Assembly: GCA_029246385.1 (NCBI GenBank)
Contig: JAQWNG010000015.1
Span: forward strand, 310,001 to 374,000
DNA: 64,000 nucleotides
Direction of reading: 5' to 3'
Origin: Halioglobus sp.
GTDB taxonomy: Bacteria > Pseudomonadota > Gammaproteobacteria > Pseudomonadales > Halieaceae
How positions within the stretch are numbered: the first letter of the stretch is position 1; each line of letters begins with the position of its first letter. The notes below the pieces were generated by a model. That model had not been told where the DNA came from. It did not search any database and saw only the letters and a program-made list of their open reading frames with translations. Below, in pieces: positions 47,993 to 57,996 of the stretch. The position numbers were made by a program, and so were the translations under genes.

Positions 47993-49120
47993 CTATTTTG
48001 CGCCGTCAAACCAGTCTTCAAAATCCAATAACGTTGATGGACCTAAATGCATCTGCTCCAGCACACCATGACCCACCTTATCACCACATGTTGCCCTCAC
48101 GATCTGCTGGATATGAAGATTCTCCAGCGCCAACGGATCTAAATCACTGTCCTTCCAGCTTTCACCCGCTATGGCCAACTCGCCATGCCACTTGCCGTGG
48201 CCCCACTGAGGATGCTGATAGCCAAGACCTTTCATGCGATGCACTAACACTGGCTCCAAATGCACTTCCACACTTTCACCAGATCTATCGTGCATCGTAA
48301 TGGTTGCCGAGCTGGCGCGTCGCGTGCCGGGAATCATATTGAGTTGGTGCTCTACCTTACCCTGCCACACCCGGGACTGAGGATCGATGGTGCCCGGAAT
48401 TAAGTCCATAGTGGGGTAATGGGGCAAAAATGCTTGATCTGTATGCCACTGGTACCCGTTGGCGTCCTCAAACCATCCCGCAAGGCTGCACTCGTTCGCC
48501 CAGTGGATTGGCATCCAGCAAAAATGCACGGCCTGAAACTCGGCTAGGGGTGCCCCGCCCAAATAGGCATCTCCCACGGGGCGAATACCCCAAGAGCGAT
48601 CCTTCAAACCAAAAGTCGTGCGACCATCAACTTTCAACTCTTTACCGTCGTAGCGGATCCAGCCAGACCAGAAGCCAAACTGATCAAGCCGAGTCGCGTC
48701 CATCACGATATGCCGCTCATTGCGTAGCGTTTGACGCCCCTCCTCTATGCAAGCGGTGCGCGGCGTAAACAGTAGGTCGCACTCTATCCCCGTTTCGTTT
48801 GCCTCTATCAGCAGGCGATGACGGCCCATAGGCTCCAGTATTTGCAATGCAAAGGGGCCTACCGTCGTGTCTGTTGGTTCCTGGGGCGCTCTGCGCGAGC
48901 CGTGAAAAGCGTACTGGTGGCCATCGATAGCCAAACTTAGACTGCAATCTAAAATGCCGAGATTAGCATAACGGCACATCCCCACGCCGAAATAAAAGCG
49001 TCCATCTTGAGCGTGTCCGTTGTACCAATAGCGATCATAAAAAAATCGGTCGCTTGAAGCGGTGTGAACGACAGGCTCTGCGGTCTGGTGAATGGGGTAA
49101 TCATCAAATCTAGATAGCAT
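47993..49120 (-). CDS. CrtC/DUF7064-like beta-sandwich protein
   Basis: 375 residues from MLSRFDDYPIHQTAEPVVHTASSDRFFYDRYWYNGH. The pattern (FGVGMCRYANLGILDCSLSLAIDGHQY, KVDGRTTFGLKDRSWGIRPVG, HMKGLGYQHPQWGHGKWHGEL) resembles the paired DUF7064/7065 lipocalin-like domains related to hydroxyneurosporene synthase CrtC and AttH. Such proteins in environmental proteobacteria often accompany terpenoid or steroid genes, but no substrate can be assigned. The track start adds 20 residues; either start is possible. Confidence 0.75.
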   Translation of the reverse strand: MLSRFDDYPIHQTAEPVVHTASSDRFFYDRYWYNGHAQDGRFYFGVGMCRYANLGILDCSLSLAIDGHQYAFHGSRRAPQEPTDTTVGPFALQILEPMGRHRLLIEANETGIECDLLFTPRTACIEEGRQTLRNERHIVMDATRLDQFGFWSGWIRYDGKELKVDGRTTFGLKDRSWGIRPVGDAYLGGAPLAEFQAVHFCWMPIHWANECSLAGWFEDANGYQWHTDQAFLPHYPTMDLIPGTIDPQSRVWQGKVEHQLNMIPGTRRASSATITMHDRSGESVEVHLEPVLVHRMKGLGYQHPQWGHGKWHGELAIAGESWKDSDLDPLALENLHIQQIVRATCGDKVGHGVLEQMHLGPSTLLDFEDWFDGAK

Positions 49121-49635
49121 GGTGGTAAACGTCCATCGCGTTATTTTGTTCAGCATGAACCACATCGGCGCTATCGACAAGTTGAGATGAAAATCCCCGT
49201 TAGCACGTATAATAAATCAGACTCTGTCGCCAATTGAATGTAACCTATCGTGCGGATGAATTAAGCCTCGAAATACTGCCTCAAATATTCTGATGAAACC
49301 TATATAAAGATTTTAGCGGCTCAAATAACATCTTAGCCCGCCAACGGCAGAGAGGTGGGGCGTGATTGGTGAAAAAAAGCAGAAATCCAGCTGTGTTTTA
49401 GCTCTAGGGGTTCTCGAGCGCTCGCGCGCTGAAACATTGCAGGCACCTGTGCCGCTGCCCAGCGCCTGCGGCAGACTACCTTGCAAAACTTGGTATTTGC
49501 AGTAACACTAAATACATATAAGACCAAACATCAACAGCGGCCCAGGCAAGCAATGATTAGTGCTCAACCAGCTATCTTGATGCACGCTGCATGTTTGCCA
49601 ATATTTGTCCTTCATAACATAGAAACATCGACACC
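49121..49635. other. 515-nt intergenic region, nothing identified
   Basis: Between the divergent CrtC-like and esterase genes. Only short unconvincing ORFs occur. The first 60 nt could be an alternative N-terminus of the CrtC-like gene. I see no convincing promoter or structured RNA; local GC content varies, with a GC-rich patch near 49410-49480. Confidence 0.6.
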
Positions 49636-50586
49636 ATGAATAAAAAATACGATATCCACCCCGACTTCGCAAAATTCCCCGTTGTGACCTTAACCTTTAA
49701 CGCAGCGCTACTGTGGTTAATTAATACGGCTATGAAGGCGCACTGTTTTTTTGTTAGGCGATCACTTAAGTTGATGGTCGATGACCACGTCATTGCGAGA
49801 GCAGATGGCAGTCAACTGAAGATTTTCACCCTAACACCTCATCGCTCAGCAACAGCTGCACCTGCTCTTATTTATTATCATGGCGGCGGCTTTGGAATTA
49901 CTTATGCAAATTTGCACCTAAAAAGCTGCGAACGCTATGCCAATGAAACGGGTTGTGTTTTAGTCTTCGTCCCCTATCGACTGGCACCTAAGCACCCTTT
50001 CCCCGGTGGTTTCGACGATTGTTACGCCGGCTTAGAATGGGTTGCTTCAAACGCTGAAAGCCTGGGTATTGACGCGAATCGCATCGCCGTCGGAGGCGAT
50101 AGTGCCGGCGGCGCTCTCGCAGCGGGCGTAGCGCAAAAATCTCGGGACGACAAGCTCGTCAAACTCTGCGCACAGCTGCTGATTTATCCGGTACTCGATA
50201 ATACCTGCTCAACGCCGTCTGCCACCGAATTTACCGACGTGCCGGTATGGAATGCCCGCTCCAACCGGCACATGTGGGACATGTATTTAAGTCGCTATAA
50301 AGACGCGACCACCCCTACCTATGCGGCCCCCGGACATAGTGAATTACATCACCTGCCAATGACCTATATAGAAACCGCTGAATTCGACCCTCTTAGGGAT
50401 GAGGGCCTACGCTACGTCGCTGCCCTGCGAGGGCAAGGCATTGAGGTTACCGTTAATGAGACCAAGCAAACCGTGCACGGTTATGATGCTATGGAGCGCA
50501 GCGAAATCTCAAAGCGCTCAATGCTAGCGAGGATTGCCTTCCTAAATCACGCATTTTCCGCATCCGATAATGACATTGCGACCTGA
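49636..50586 (+). CDS. Alpha/beta hydrolase, HSL-type esterase
   Basis: 316 residues. Oxyanion-hole motif YYHGGGFGITYANLHLKSCERYANETG, nucleophile in AVGGDSAGGALAAGVAQ, acid in TAEFDPLRDEG and His in TVHGYDAME: the full hormone-sensitive-lipase-family set. The N-terminal 80 residues contain a hydrophobic stretch (TFNAALLWLINTAMKAHCFF) that may be a cap or membrane contact. Hydrolyses short- or medium-chain esters in general; natural substrate unknown. Confidence 0.92.
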   Translation: MNKKYDIHPDFAKFPVVTLTFNAALLWLINTAMKAHCFFVRRSLKLMVDDHVIARADGSQLKIFTLTPHRSATAAPALIYYHGGGFGITYANLHLKSCERYANETGCVLVFVPYRLAPKHPFPGGFDDCYAGLEWVASNAESLGIDANRIAVGGDSAGGALAAGVAQKSRDDKLVKLCAQLLIYPVLDNTCSTPSATEFTDVPVWNARSNRHMWDMYLSRYKDATTPTYAAPGHSELHHLPMTYIETAEFDPLRDEGLRYVAALRGQGIEVTVNETKQTVHGYDAMERSEISKRSMLARIAFLNHAFSASDNDIAT

Positions 50587-50704
50587 CAGTTCGAAGGGAA
50601 GCACAGGAGTGTATAAAAACCCCGCACACCTGCAGTATCATATTGAATTAATTGATATTTATTATACAATATCGGAATAAAAATGCTAAAAAGGCAGATC
50701 AGAT

Positions 50705-51412
50705 GTGCGCTTTGTGACCAAAACACTCGTCAGGAATTTGGTGCTTGCCTTGGGAGTTTGTGTCCTTACCACCCATCCAACAAAGGCCGATAACGCTGCT
50801 CTGGTAAGCGAGCTCGCCCCTGCTCTGGATACTGCAGTGATTTCAGAAGCCGTTGCTGCGGTGAAATGTGCACAGAGTAATGGCATTGGACAGTCGGCCA
50901 GTCGTCTCGCTATCATCGATTATACTATTCCCTCTCGACAGCAGCGTCTGTGGGTCGTTGATTTGAGCAACCGTAAATTATTATTCAAGGAACATGTTGC
51001 GCATGGCCAGGGTTCAGGTGGCGACATTCCTGTCGGATTTTCCGATCGTGAGGGCAGCCATCAAACCAGCTTGGGTTTGTTTCTGACTAAAGCAACTTAT
51101 CAAGGCAGCAATGGCTATTCACTGCGACTTCAGGGCTTAACTAAAGGGTTCAATGAATCTGCTATGCGACGCTTTATCGTCATGCATGGGGCGTCCTATG
51201 TGGATCCAGTCACCGCCAATGCCCAAGGTCTTTTGGGACGCTCATGGGGCTGCCCTGCGGTACGTGCCGAGATTGCAGAATCGATGATTGACGCGCTAAA
51301 ATTAGGTCAGTTCATTTATGCTTACGGGCCAGGCACCAAACATCTGTTGACCTGTAAAAAAGAGAAACTTTCGTTAACGGATAATGCACTAATACAGTTT
51401 GCGAGCATGTAA
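50705..51412 (+). CDS. Murein L,D-transpeptidase-like protein (YkuD_2)
   Basis: 235 residues, GTG start. Signal peptide ending HPTKA, then a YkuD_2-type domain: LWVVDLSNRKLLFKEHVAHGQGSGG, TSLGLFLTKATYQGSNGYSLRLQGL, and FIVMHGASYVDPVTANAQGLLGRSWGCPAVR containing the His and catalytic Cys. Periplasmic or surface location. This subfamily is only inferred to act on peptidoglycan. Confidence 0.88.
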   Translation: MRFVTKTLVRNLVLALGVCVLTTHPTKADNAALVSELAPALDTAVISEAVAAVKCAQSNGIGQSASRLAIIDYTIPSRQQRLWVVDLSNRKLLFKEHVAHGQGSGGDIPVGFSDREGSHQTSLGLFLTKATYQGSNGYSLRLQGLTKGFNESAMRRFIVMHGASYVDPVTANAQGLLGRSWGCPAVRAEIAESMIDALKLGQFIYAYGPGTKHLLTCKKEKLSLTDNALIQFASM

Positions 51413-51504
51413 CTCAGATATGCCGGCAATGAGCTCAGCAGGCGCGCGAAAAACTGAATGGTTTTTTTGAATTCTATAAGTGTATTTCCTAAGGAGTCGA
51501 TATT

Positions 51505-53100
51505 GTGACGTTCATGCAGAAATTATTTTGGTTTATTGCTCTGGTACTTTTCCCAGTCTCTGTTTACATGGCGTCAAATCATTGGGCGCCAGCTCACGCA
51601 ATCTCGCTCATTCTTGGACTTTACGTTGTAGTCGGTATACACGACCTCTGGTTTAGCCCTCACACTCTAAATCGGCTGTATCCAGTGGCAGCCTACATGC
51701 GTTACGCGCTGGAGTTTATACGCCCGGAAATTCGCCAATATTTTATCGCCGGCGATACCGAAGAACTGCCGTTTAACAGAGAGGAGCGTGATCTTGTTTA
51801 CCGCAGAGCGCAGGGGCTGGACGACACAGAGCCTTTTGGCACCGCACATGACATCACTCAGGCAGGGTGGTTAGGTGCTGCACACTCGATCGCACCGACC
51901 GCCGTGCTAGAGGATTCAAAACGTGTGTTGATTGGTGGCGATCACTGCACCCAGCCCTACAATGCTGCGCGCCTGAATTGCTCCGCTATGAGTTTCGGTG
52001 CACTCAGTGGCAACGCTATTATGGCTATTAATAAAGGCGCAAAACTGGGTGGCTTCTATCATAATACCGGCGAAGGAGGCTACAGCCCCTATCACCGGCA
52101 AGGTGGCGATATTGTCTGGCAGATCGGTACCGGTTATTTTGGCTGTCGCTCGCCTGATGGCGGATTTGATCCAGAGTCATTCAAAGCCTCCGCCACGCTT
52201 GATCAAGTCAAGATGATTGAAATAAAAATATCACAAGGCGCCAAGCCATCTCACGGTGGCGTGCTGCCGGCGGCCAAAGTATCAAGCGAAATTGCCCAAA
52301 TCAGACTGGTCACTGTCGGTGAAGATGTGATCTCCCCGCCCGGCCACCGTGAGTTCAGCACCCCAAAAGGTCTGCTGAATTTCGTGGTTAAATTACGGGA
52401 GCTGAGTGGCGGAAAACCCGTGGGATTTAAACTGTGCATTGGTCGCAAGTATGAATTTTTAGCAATTTGCAAAGCCATGCTGGAGACGGGCATTACACCC
52501 GACTTCATTACAGTCGATGGCGCCGAGGGGGGCACCGGCGCAGCGCCGGTAGAATTTAGCAATCGATTAGGCGTTCCCTGCCTGGAGGGCACCAACTTTG
52601 TGCACAACTGCCTGGTGGGCACGGGACTGCGTGAGAAAATCCGCATTATTTCCTCTGCCAAAACCGCAACTGGATTTGACGTAGTCACCAAGCTGGCGAT
52701 TGGCGCTGATGCCGTTAACGCAGCCCGCACCATGATGCTGGCGCTAGGCTGCATTCAGAGCCAGGCCTGCAATACGAACAAATGTCCCACCGGTATCGCC
52801 ACGCAAGATTCCGCGCGCGGAAAGGCGCTGGACGTAGAGAGTCGACACAAACGGGTTGCTAGTTTTCAGCAACGCACTCTGCATTCAGCCTTCGAAATCA
52901 TCGGCGCCATGGGGCTTGACGACCCCAAAAAAATGTACCCCCATTTAATTTGGCGACGCGGCGCAAACGGCATCAATCAACATTTTGATGAAGTTTTTCC
53001 ACCCCTTGCAGCAAATATTTTGTTAAGTGACGCTATGCCAGACGAATGGACAAAGGACTGGCAGTTAGCGTCGGCCGAGACGTTTGAACCCCAGCTGTGA
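51505..53100 (+). CDS. Membrane-anchored FMN-binding glutamate synthase family protein
   Basis: 531 residues, GTG start with AAGGAG. Two membrane helices in the first 48 residues, then the FMN/glutamate-synthase domain: MSFGALSGNAIMAINKGAKLGGFYHNTGEGGYSPYH, SQGAKPSHGGVLPAAKV, ITVDGAEGGTGAAPVEF and the cysteine cluster CIQSQACNTNKCPTGIAT that in GltB binds a 3Fe-4S centre. There is no glutaminase or GXGXG domain, so it is not a complete GOGAT. Such stand-alone proteins are common and their electron donor and reaction are not established. Confidence 0.9.
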   Translation: MTFMQKLFWFIALVLFPVSVYMASNHWAPAHAISLILGLYVVVGIHDLWFSPHTLNRLYPVAAYMRYALEFIRPEIRQYFIAGDTEELPFNREERDLVYRRAQGLDDTEPFGTAHDITQAGWLGAAHSIAPTAVLEDSKRVLIGGDHCTQPYNAARLNCSAMSFGALSGNAIMAINKGAKLGGFYHNTGEGGYSPYHRQGGDIVWQIGTGYFGCRSPDGGFDPESFKASATLDQVKMIEIKISQGAKPSHGGVLPAAKVSSEIAQIRLVTVGEDVISPPGHREFSTPKGLLNFVVKLRELSGGKPVGFKLCIGRKYEFLAICKAMLETGITPDFITVDGAEGGTGAAPVEFSNRLGVPCLEGTNFVHNCLVGTGLREKIRIISSAKTATGFDVVTKLAIGADAVNAARTMMLALGCIQSQACNTNKCPTGIATQDSARGKALDVESRHKRVASFQQRTLHSAFEIIGAMGLDDPKKMYPHLIWRRGANGINQHFDEVFPPLAANILLSDAMPDEWTKDWQLASAETFEPQL

Positions 53101-53127
53101 GTCCGGTTCGCTTGGCGTCATTTTTAC

Positions 53128-53145
53128 CCACGCGGTGCGTGGTTT
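53128..53145 (+). terminator. Short hairpin after the glutamate-synthase-like gene
   Basis: CCACGC-GGT-GCGTGG followed by TTT, 28 nt past the stop. The stem is good, the T-run is short, so termination strength is uncertain. Confidence 0.5.
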
Positions 53146-53644
53146 AAAAACGCTGTAGACACTATCGCGAAATGATTTCAGGGGCGGCGCCATTGCGGGA
53201 CATTGTCTCAACCGGCATCGTGGCCAGCACACAGTGAAAGTAGTCGTTGAGCTGCCTTTAATTACGGTGGTTTCCAGAGTTTTAGCTCAAAAAAAAGGCC
53301 GAAATATGTGTGTCGCGCATTACCCTGAACATCGACAGTGTTCTCTTGGTATTCAGTTTTTTTAGCGGCAACCCCACCGCTCGTATCGCTAATAAAACGT
53401 GTGATCCTATCGCGAAAAGTGATCACCATAAAGACTCGTACCCAAAGGCTACGCTTCAGGAGGCGCCGATGCAGCGACACCACACAATCAGGCCCGGACG
53501 ATAACTCGATGGGGCTTTATGGTGAAATTAAAACGCAAATCAGCGTAAATTCATAAAATTTAAACCGACTGAAGCATTTAGTCAGCACGGGCTAGCGTGG
53601 GCCTTGGTAAGTTAAGTACACTATTGAGATATTTTTGAGAGGCA
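53146..53644. other. About 500-nt intergenic region, nothing identified
   Basis: Only short overlapping ORFs in several frames, none with recognisable domains or ribosome-binding sites. The next gene has GAGAGG just before its ATG. No repeat or structured RNA was noticed. Confidence 0.6.
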
Positions 53645-55387
53645 ATGGACATGTACGATCTCGTAATCCGTAATGCAAACATAGTCGATGGCACAGGGAA
53701 ATCCGCATTTTCGGGCGACCTCGCCATCAGCAGCGGCAAGATTGCTGCCGTGGGCCGTGTCAATGCCAAAGGCAACAAAGAAATCGACGCCCAAGGCAAA
53801 TTACTGACCCCGGGCTGGGTAGATGTGCACTCTCATATGGATGGACAGGCCACGTGGGATCCCCTTTGCAGCCCCGCGGCAAATCACGGTATCACCACCC
53901 TCATTATGGGCAACTGCGGTATCGGTTTTGCGCCCTGCGAACCCAATGCAGAAGCTCAAGGCCGCCTCATAACTGTCGTTGAGGACGTGGAAGACATTCC
54001 CGGCGCTGCGCTGCATGAGGGAGTAAAATGGGACTGGGAAAGTTTCCCTGAATACCTCGACGCCGTCGAAAAATTTCCCCGCGCCATCGATGTTGGGGCA
54101 CAGGTGCCGCACTGCGCCGTGAGGACCTATGTAATGGGTGAACGTGGCGCCAAAAATGAGATAGCCACATCTGAAGATGTAACGGCCATGGCAGCCATTG
54201 TCAAAGAAGGCATCCAGTCCGGGGCTATTGGTTTCACGACTTCGCGTACTGAATTGCACACCACGGGCGGCGACCAGGTCATGCCGGGCACCTATGCGGA
54301 TGAAGCTGAGCTACTGGGCATCGGCAAAGTTATCGGCGAACTGGGCGGTAAAGGTATTTTCGGTCTGGTATCTGACTTTCACAACTGGGAGCAGGAAATG
54401 GACTGGATGCAGCGGCTTTCGGTTGAGAATAACTGCCAGATTAATTTCGTACTCTTTTTTCGAGAAGAAGCCGACTGGGATCGCGTCATTAAGCAACTGG
54501 ACTTCTGTCGCCAAGCCAATGCCAATGGCGCGCAACTGATACCCCATGTTGGTGCTCGTCCGGTGAATATTTTGCTCAGCTGGGACGGAACCATCAACCC
54601 GTTTAGCTTTCATGCCAACTACGGCCCTCTCTCCGTTATGTCACACGAGGATCGCTTAGCTGAACTGACAAAGCCAGAGGTTCGAGCTGCAATTCTCTCT
54701 GAAGATTTGCCACTAATGGGCGATTCCTTTATGGACACGATCATCGGCGGCTATGACAAATTATATCCGCTAGGCAATCCACCCAATTATGAGCCGGCTG
54801 CAGAAGATAGCATTGCAGTCAAAGCAGCAGAGGCCGGCGTATCCCCGCAAGAATTTTGCTATGACCTAATGATGCAGGACAGCGGAAAAACTGTTGTGTA
54901 TTTTCCCTGCTTTGGCTATGGCGCGAACGATCTTAGTCGCCAGGTTGCACTGATAGAGGATAGCAGCACCATCATATCTCTAGCAGATACCGGGGCGCAC
55001 TGCGGCGTATTATGCGATGCTAGCGTGCCTACCCAGATGCTCAGCTACTATGTGCGTGACCGTGAGCGCGGTCATCGTCTGAAGCTTGAAGACGTCATCA
55101 AGATGCAGACCCTCGACACCGCACGCTGTGTAGGCTTAGAGGATCGTGGCACGCTTGAGATAGGCATGAAAGCTGATCTAAACCTGATAGACTTTGATGA
55201 ATTACAGCTGGAGTCACCGCAAATTATTTACGATCTTCCTGCGGGCGGGCGACGCATGTTTCAGGGTGCCAACGGATACATCGCAACCATCGTAAGCGGT
55301 GAGATCATCATGGAGAATGGCAAACACACGGGCGCAGTGCCGGGTGCCCTGATCCGTGGCACCCAGCCCGCACCAGAAGCGGCATAA
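53645..55387 (+). CDS. N-acyl-D-amino-acid deacylase-type amidohydrolase
   Basis: 580 residues. Begins YDLVIRNANIVDGTGKSAFSGDLAISSGKIAAVG; metal ligands in PGWVDVHSHMDGQATWDP (HxH), GITTLIMGNCGIGFAPC, LVSDFHN and LIPHVGAR, and the catalytic Asp probably in SLADTGAHCG. The C-terminal part rebuilds the small beta domain (GMKADLNLIDFDELQ). Amidohydrolase superfamily, D-aminoacylase branch; the length and GNCGIGFAPC are typical of the environmental subgroup. Substrate unproven. Confidence 0.9.
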   Translation: MDMYDLVIRNANIVDGTGKSAFSGDLAISSGKIAAVGRVNAKGNKEIDAQGKLLTPGWVDVHSHMDGQATWDPLCSPAANHGITTLIMGNCGIGFAPCEPNAEAQGRLITVVEDVEDIPGAALHEGVKWDWESFPEYLDAVEKFPRAIDVGAQVPHCAVRTYVMGERGAKNEIATSEDVTAMAAIVKEGIQSGAIGFTTSRTELHTTGGDQVMPGTYADEAELLGIGKVIGELGGKGIFGLVSDFHNWEQEMDWMQRLSVENNCQINFVLFFREEADWDRVIKQLDFCRQANANGAQLIPHVGARPVNILLSWDGTINPFSFHANYGPLSVMSHEDRLAELTKPEVRAAILSEDLPLMGDSFMDTIIGGYDKLYPLGNPPNYEPAAEDSIAVKAAEAGVSPQEFCYDLMMQDSGKTVVYFPCFGYGANDLSRQVALIEDSSTIISLADTGAHCGVLCDASVPTQMLSYYVRDRERGHRLKLEDVIKMQTLDTARCVGLEDRGTLEIGMKADLNLIDFDELQLESPQIIYDLPAGGRRMFQGANGYIATIVSGEIIMENGKHTGAVPGALIRGTQPAPEAA

Positions 55388-55496
55388 CCATAGGCCCCAC
55401 AGTTCTCGGCATTAGCACCGAAGCGCGTTTAGACCGAGCGCAAGCGCCAGGACGGCTCTTGAGGACTAGGGGTATCGCAAGAAGAGAGTAACACCC

Positions 55497-56087
55497 ATGC
55501 GTACAGCACTGGATTTCTACTTTGATTTTGGCAGCCCCACTGCCTATCTGGCACACAAGCGCCTAGGTCAACTGGCTGCAGAATACCTTCTGGATATAAC
55601 CTATAAACCGATGCTGCTTGGCGGGGTATTCAAGGCGACCGGCAACAATTCCCCGATCGCCATCCCGGCGAAACGGCAATACATGATGGACCACGATCTA
55701 CCGCGCTTTGCGCATCGTTATGCCGTCAAATTGAATCCCAACCCTTACTTCCCAATCAACACCTTAAACCTGATGCGAGGTGCCATTGCCGCCCAACGTC
55801 TCGGCTGTGCGCAAGTCTTTATCAATGCCATGTATGATGCCGTGTGGGTGGAGGAGAAAAACATGGGCGACACAGAAACCGTGGCAACCACGCTGACAGC
55901 GCATGCACTGGATGCTTCGGCCCTGCTGACCTTATCACAAGACCCGCAGATAAAATCTGAGCTAATCGCCAATACTGAGGCAGCGGTCCTGCGTGGTATT
56001 TTCGGCGCCCCAACGTTTTTCATAGGGGATGAGATGTACTTCGGCCAAGACCGCTTGGACTTTATAGAAGAGGCGCTACGCAGTTAA
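55497..56087 (+). CDS. 2-hydroxychromene-2-carboxylate isomerase / DsbA-family protein
   Basis: 196 residues. YFDFGSPTAYLAHKRLGQLAAEY and the late GIFGAPTFFIGDEMYFGQDRLDFIEEAL are the hallmarks of the kappa-GST-like HCCA isomerase family; the thioredoxin CxxC is replaced by SPT. Family members use glutathione in aromatic-compound breakdown, but no other naphthalene-type genes are nearby. Follows the amidohydrolase by about 110 nt and is convergent with recX. Confidence 0.9.
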   Translation: MRTALDFYFDFGSPTAYLAHKRLGQLAAEYLLDITYKPMLLGGVFKATGNNSPIAIPAKRQYMMDHDLPRFAHRYAVKLNPNPYFPINTLNLMRGAIAAQRLGCAQVFINAMYDAVWVEEKNMGDTETVATTLTAHALDASALLTLSQDPQIKSELIANTEAAVLRGIFGAPTFFIGDEMYFGQDRLDFIEEALRS

Positions 56088-56128
56088 CCACGCTGCATCA
56101 GTCTGCCACCACTGGTCGATTTTCTAGC

Positions 56129-56617
56129 TTATAAAAGTTCTTGATAATGGTCAGCGGTGAAGCCCCTATACTGCATAAAACGGGCACGCCGCGCTTTCTC
56201 TTTTATATCGCTTGGCGGCAGAACGCCAAATTTTTTACGTACAACCTCTGACGCAACTGCCAACCAGTCCACCTGCAACTCCACCATTGCGGCAGCAACA
56301 TCAAGATTTGACGCTCCGCGCTCTCGCAGCTCTTCTCTCACGCGCACAGGACCGTAACCGCGACCGATACGCTGCCGCGCATAACTTTCAGCAAAGCGCA
56401 AGTTACTCTGTAGATTTTCACAAGTGAGACGAGCAATCTGCTCATCAATCACTGCGTCATCAGGAAAGCGACGTTTCAGTTTGTTACGCAGCTCGCGGAC
56501 TGAGTGTTCCCGACGCGCCAACAGATTCATTGCAGCCATGCGAATATCTGCCGGTGTTATCTCAGTCACCGCTGAGGGTTCTTCGAGATTGGTTTCTCGT
56601 GGGATGTATTCAGCCAT
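56129..56617 (-). CDS. recX: RecA regulatory protein RecX
   Basis: 162 residues with the three-helix repeats of RecX: MNLLARREHSVRELRNKLKRRFPDDAVIDEQIARL, RFAESYARQRIGRGYGPVRVREELRERG and VVRKKFG...KARRARFMQYRGFTADHYQELL. RecX inhibits RecA filament growth. Downstream of recA across a hairpin; alaS, which usually follows, is not here. Confidence 0.95.
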   Translation of the reverse strand: MAEYIPRETNLEEPSAVTEITPADIRMAAMNLLARREHSVRELRNKLKRRFPDDAVIDEQIARLTCENLQSNLRFAESYARQRIGRGYGPVRVREELRERGASNLDVAAAMVELQVDWLAVASEVVRKKFGVLPPSDIKEKARRARFMQYRGFTADHYQELL

Positions 56618-56621
56618 AATA

Positions 56622-56670
56622 AAAGCAGGTGCTGAGAAATTAAAAGGGGTTTACGGGACCCCAGCACCTG
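56622..56670 (-). terminator. recA-recX intergenic hairpin (terminator/attenuator)
   Basis: Minus strand CAGGTGCTG...CAGCACCTG makes a perfect 9-bp outer stem, an inner GGGGT/ACCCC stem adds to it, and CTTTTATTAT follows. It lies between recA and recX. In E. coli a leaky hairpin at this place lets a fraction of transcripts reach recX; the same is inferred here. Confidence 0.8.
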
Positions 56671-56706
56671 TCGTGAACCCTCAAAAAATACTCGACCAGA
56701 GTGTCG

Positions 56707-57762
56707 CTACTTCAGTTCGATTTCCTCGCTGCTTTCCTCAGCATCGACCGAAATTGCAGGCTTTTCTGGCGTGATTGGCGTCAGCATTTGCGCGCGAATC
56801 TGATCTTCTATTTCACGAGCTACTGCAAGATTGTCGTTTAGAAACTTGGCAGCATTGGCCTTACCTTGCCCCAATTTATCGCCCTTATAGGCATACCAGG
56901 CGCCAGATTTTTCTACCAGATTCAACTTGACGCCCCAGTCGACAACCTCCCCCATCCGATAAATACCGCGACCATACATGATCTGGAATTCTGCCTGCTT
57001 AAAGGGTGGCGACACCTTGTTTTTCACCACCTTCACCCTAGTCTCGTTGCCTATCACTTCATCGCCATCCTTGACCGCGCCAATACGGCGAATGTCGAGA
57101 CGCACAGATGAGTAGAACTTCAGCGCATTACCACCGGTAGTAGTCTCCGGACTGCCAAACATTACACCGATTTTCATACGAATCTGGTTAATAAAAATAA
57201 CTAAACTGTTGGTCTGTTTAATCGCTGCTGTCAACTTTCGCATTGCCTGACTAAGCAATCGCGCCTGCAGACCAACATGAGATGCGCCCATCTCACCTTC
57301 GATTTCTGCTTTGGGAGTCAAGGCTGCCACAGAGTCGACGACCAAAACATCTACCGCGCCAGAGCGCACCAACATTTCCGCAACTTCAAGAGCCTGTTCA
57401 CCCGTGTCGGGTTGCGAGAGCAAAAGTTCATCCATTTGCACGCCAAGCTTTTCAGCGTAAGCAGGATCCAGTGCATGCTCAGCATCGACAAACGCTGCGG
57501 TACCGCCCATCTTTTGCGCTTCGGCGATGACTTGTAGCGTCAGTGTTGTCTTACCAGAAGACTCGGGACCGTAAATCTCACAAATACGGCCCCTCGGCAG
57601 ACCACCAATACCCAAAGCAATATCCAACCCTAAGGAGCCTGTAGAGATTGCAGGAATCGCCACATGCTCTCGATCTCCCATGCGCATAACAGTGCCTTTA
57701 CCGAACTGTCGTTCAATCTGGCTCAGTGCTGCGTCCAGTGCTTTTCCTTTATTAGCGTCCAT
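56707..57762 (-). CDS. recA: Recombinase RecA
   Basis: 351 residues from [30 protein letters not shown], preceded by GAGAGG. Walker [20 protein letters not shown], Walker [12 protein letters not shown], loop L1/L2 segments [44 protein letters not shown] and an acidic C-terminus ([12 protein letters not shown]). Central to homologous recombination and LexA cleavage. The track start five codons upstream is rejected by homology. Confidence 0.98.
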   Translation of the reverse strand: MDANKGKALDAALSQIERQFGKGTVMRMGDREHVAIPAISTGSLGLDIALGIGGLPRGRICEIYGPESSGKTTLTLQVIAEAQKMGGTAAFVDAEHALDPAYAEKLGVQMDELLLSQPDTGEQALEVAEMLVRSGAVDVLVVDSVAALTPKAEIEGEMGASHVGLQARLLSQAMRKLTAAIKQTNSLVIFINQIRMKIGVMFGSPETTTGGNALKFYSSVRLDIRRIGAVKDGDEVIGNETRVKVVKNKVSPPFKQAEFQIMYGRGIYRMGEVVDWGVKLNLVEKSGAWYAYKGDKLGQGKANAAKFLNDNLAVAREIEDQIRAQMLTPITPEKPAISVDAEESSEEIELK

Positions 57763-57867
57763 AGTGGCCTCTCTCATTTTGCGGATATTCAGCTCATTTT
57801 TGTTTAGTTGGCTAGCCTCACGGCTGCCCCGCTTGTGCCGAACTCTGCGTGGCTACCAACACAACTA

Positions 57868-57883
57868 CTGTATATATAATCAG
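57868..57883. promoter_or_regulatory. LexA (SOS) box of recA
   Basis: CTGTATATATAATCAG fits CTG-N10-CAG with an AT-rich alternating core, nearly the E. coli consensus CTGTATATATATACAG. It lies about 105 nt upstream of the recA ATG and overlaps a likely -10 region (TTGCAA, 17 nt, GATTAT on the minus strand). Confidence 0.9.
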
Positions 57884-57996
57884 TTGTTTAAAACAGGATT
57901 GCAAGCCCTAAAAGTCACTAAATGCAATCATTTGGCACGCATGCAAATAACCCGCTTGAATAATTGACAGGTCGTTTACCCAGCGACCGATTATGT

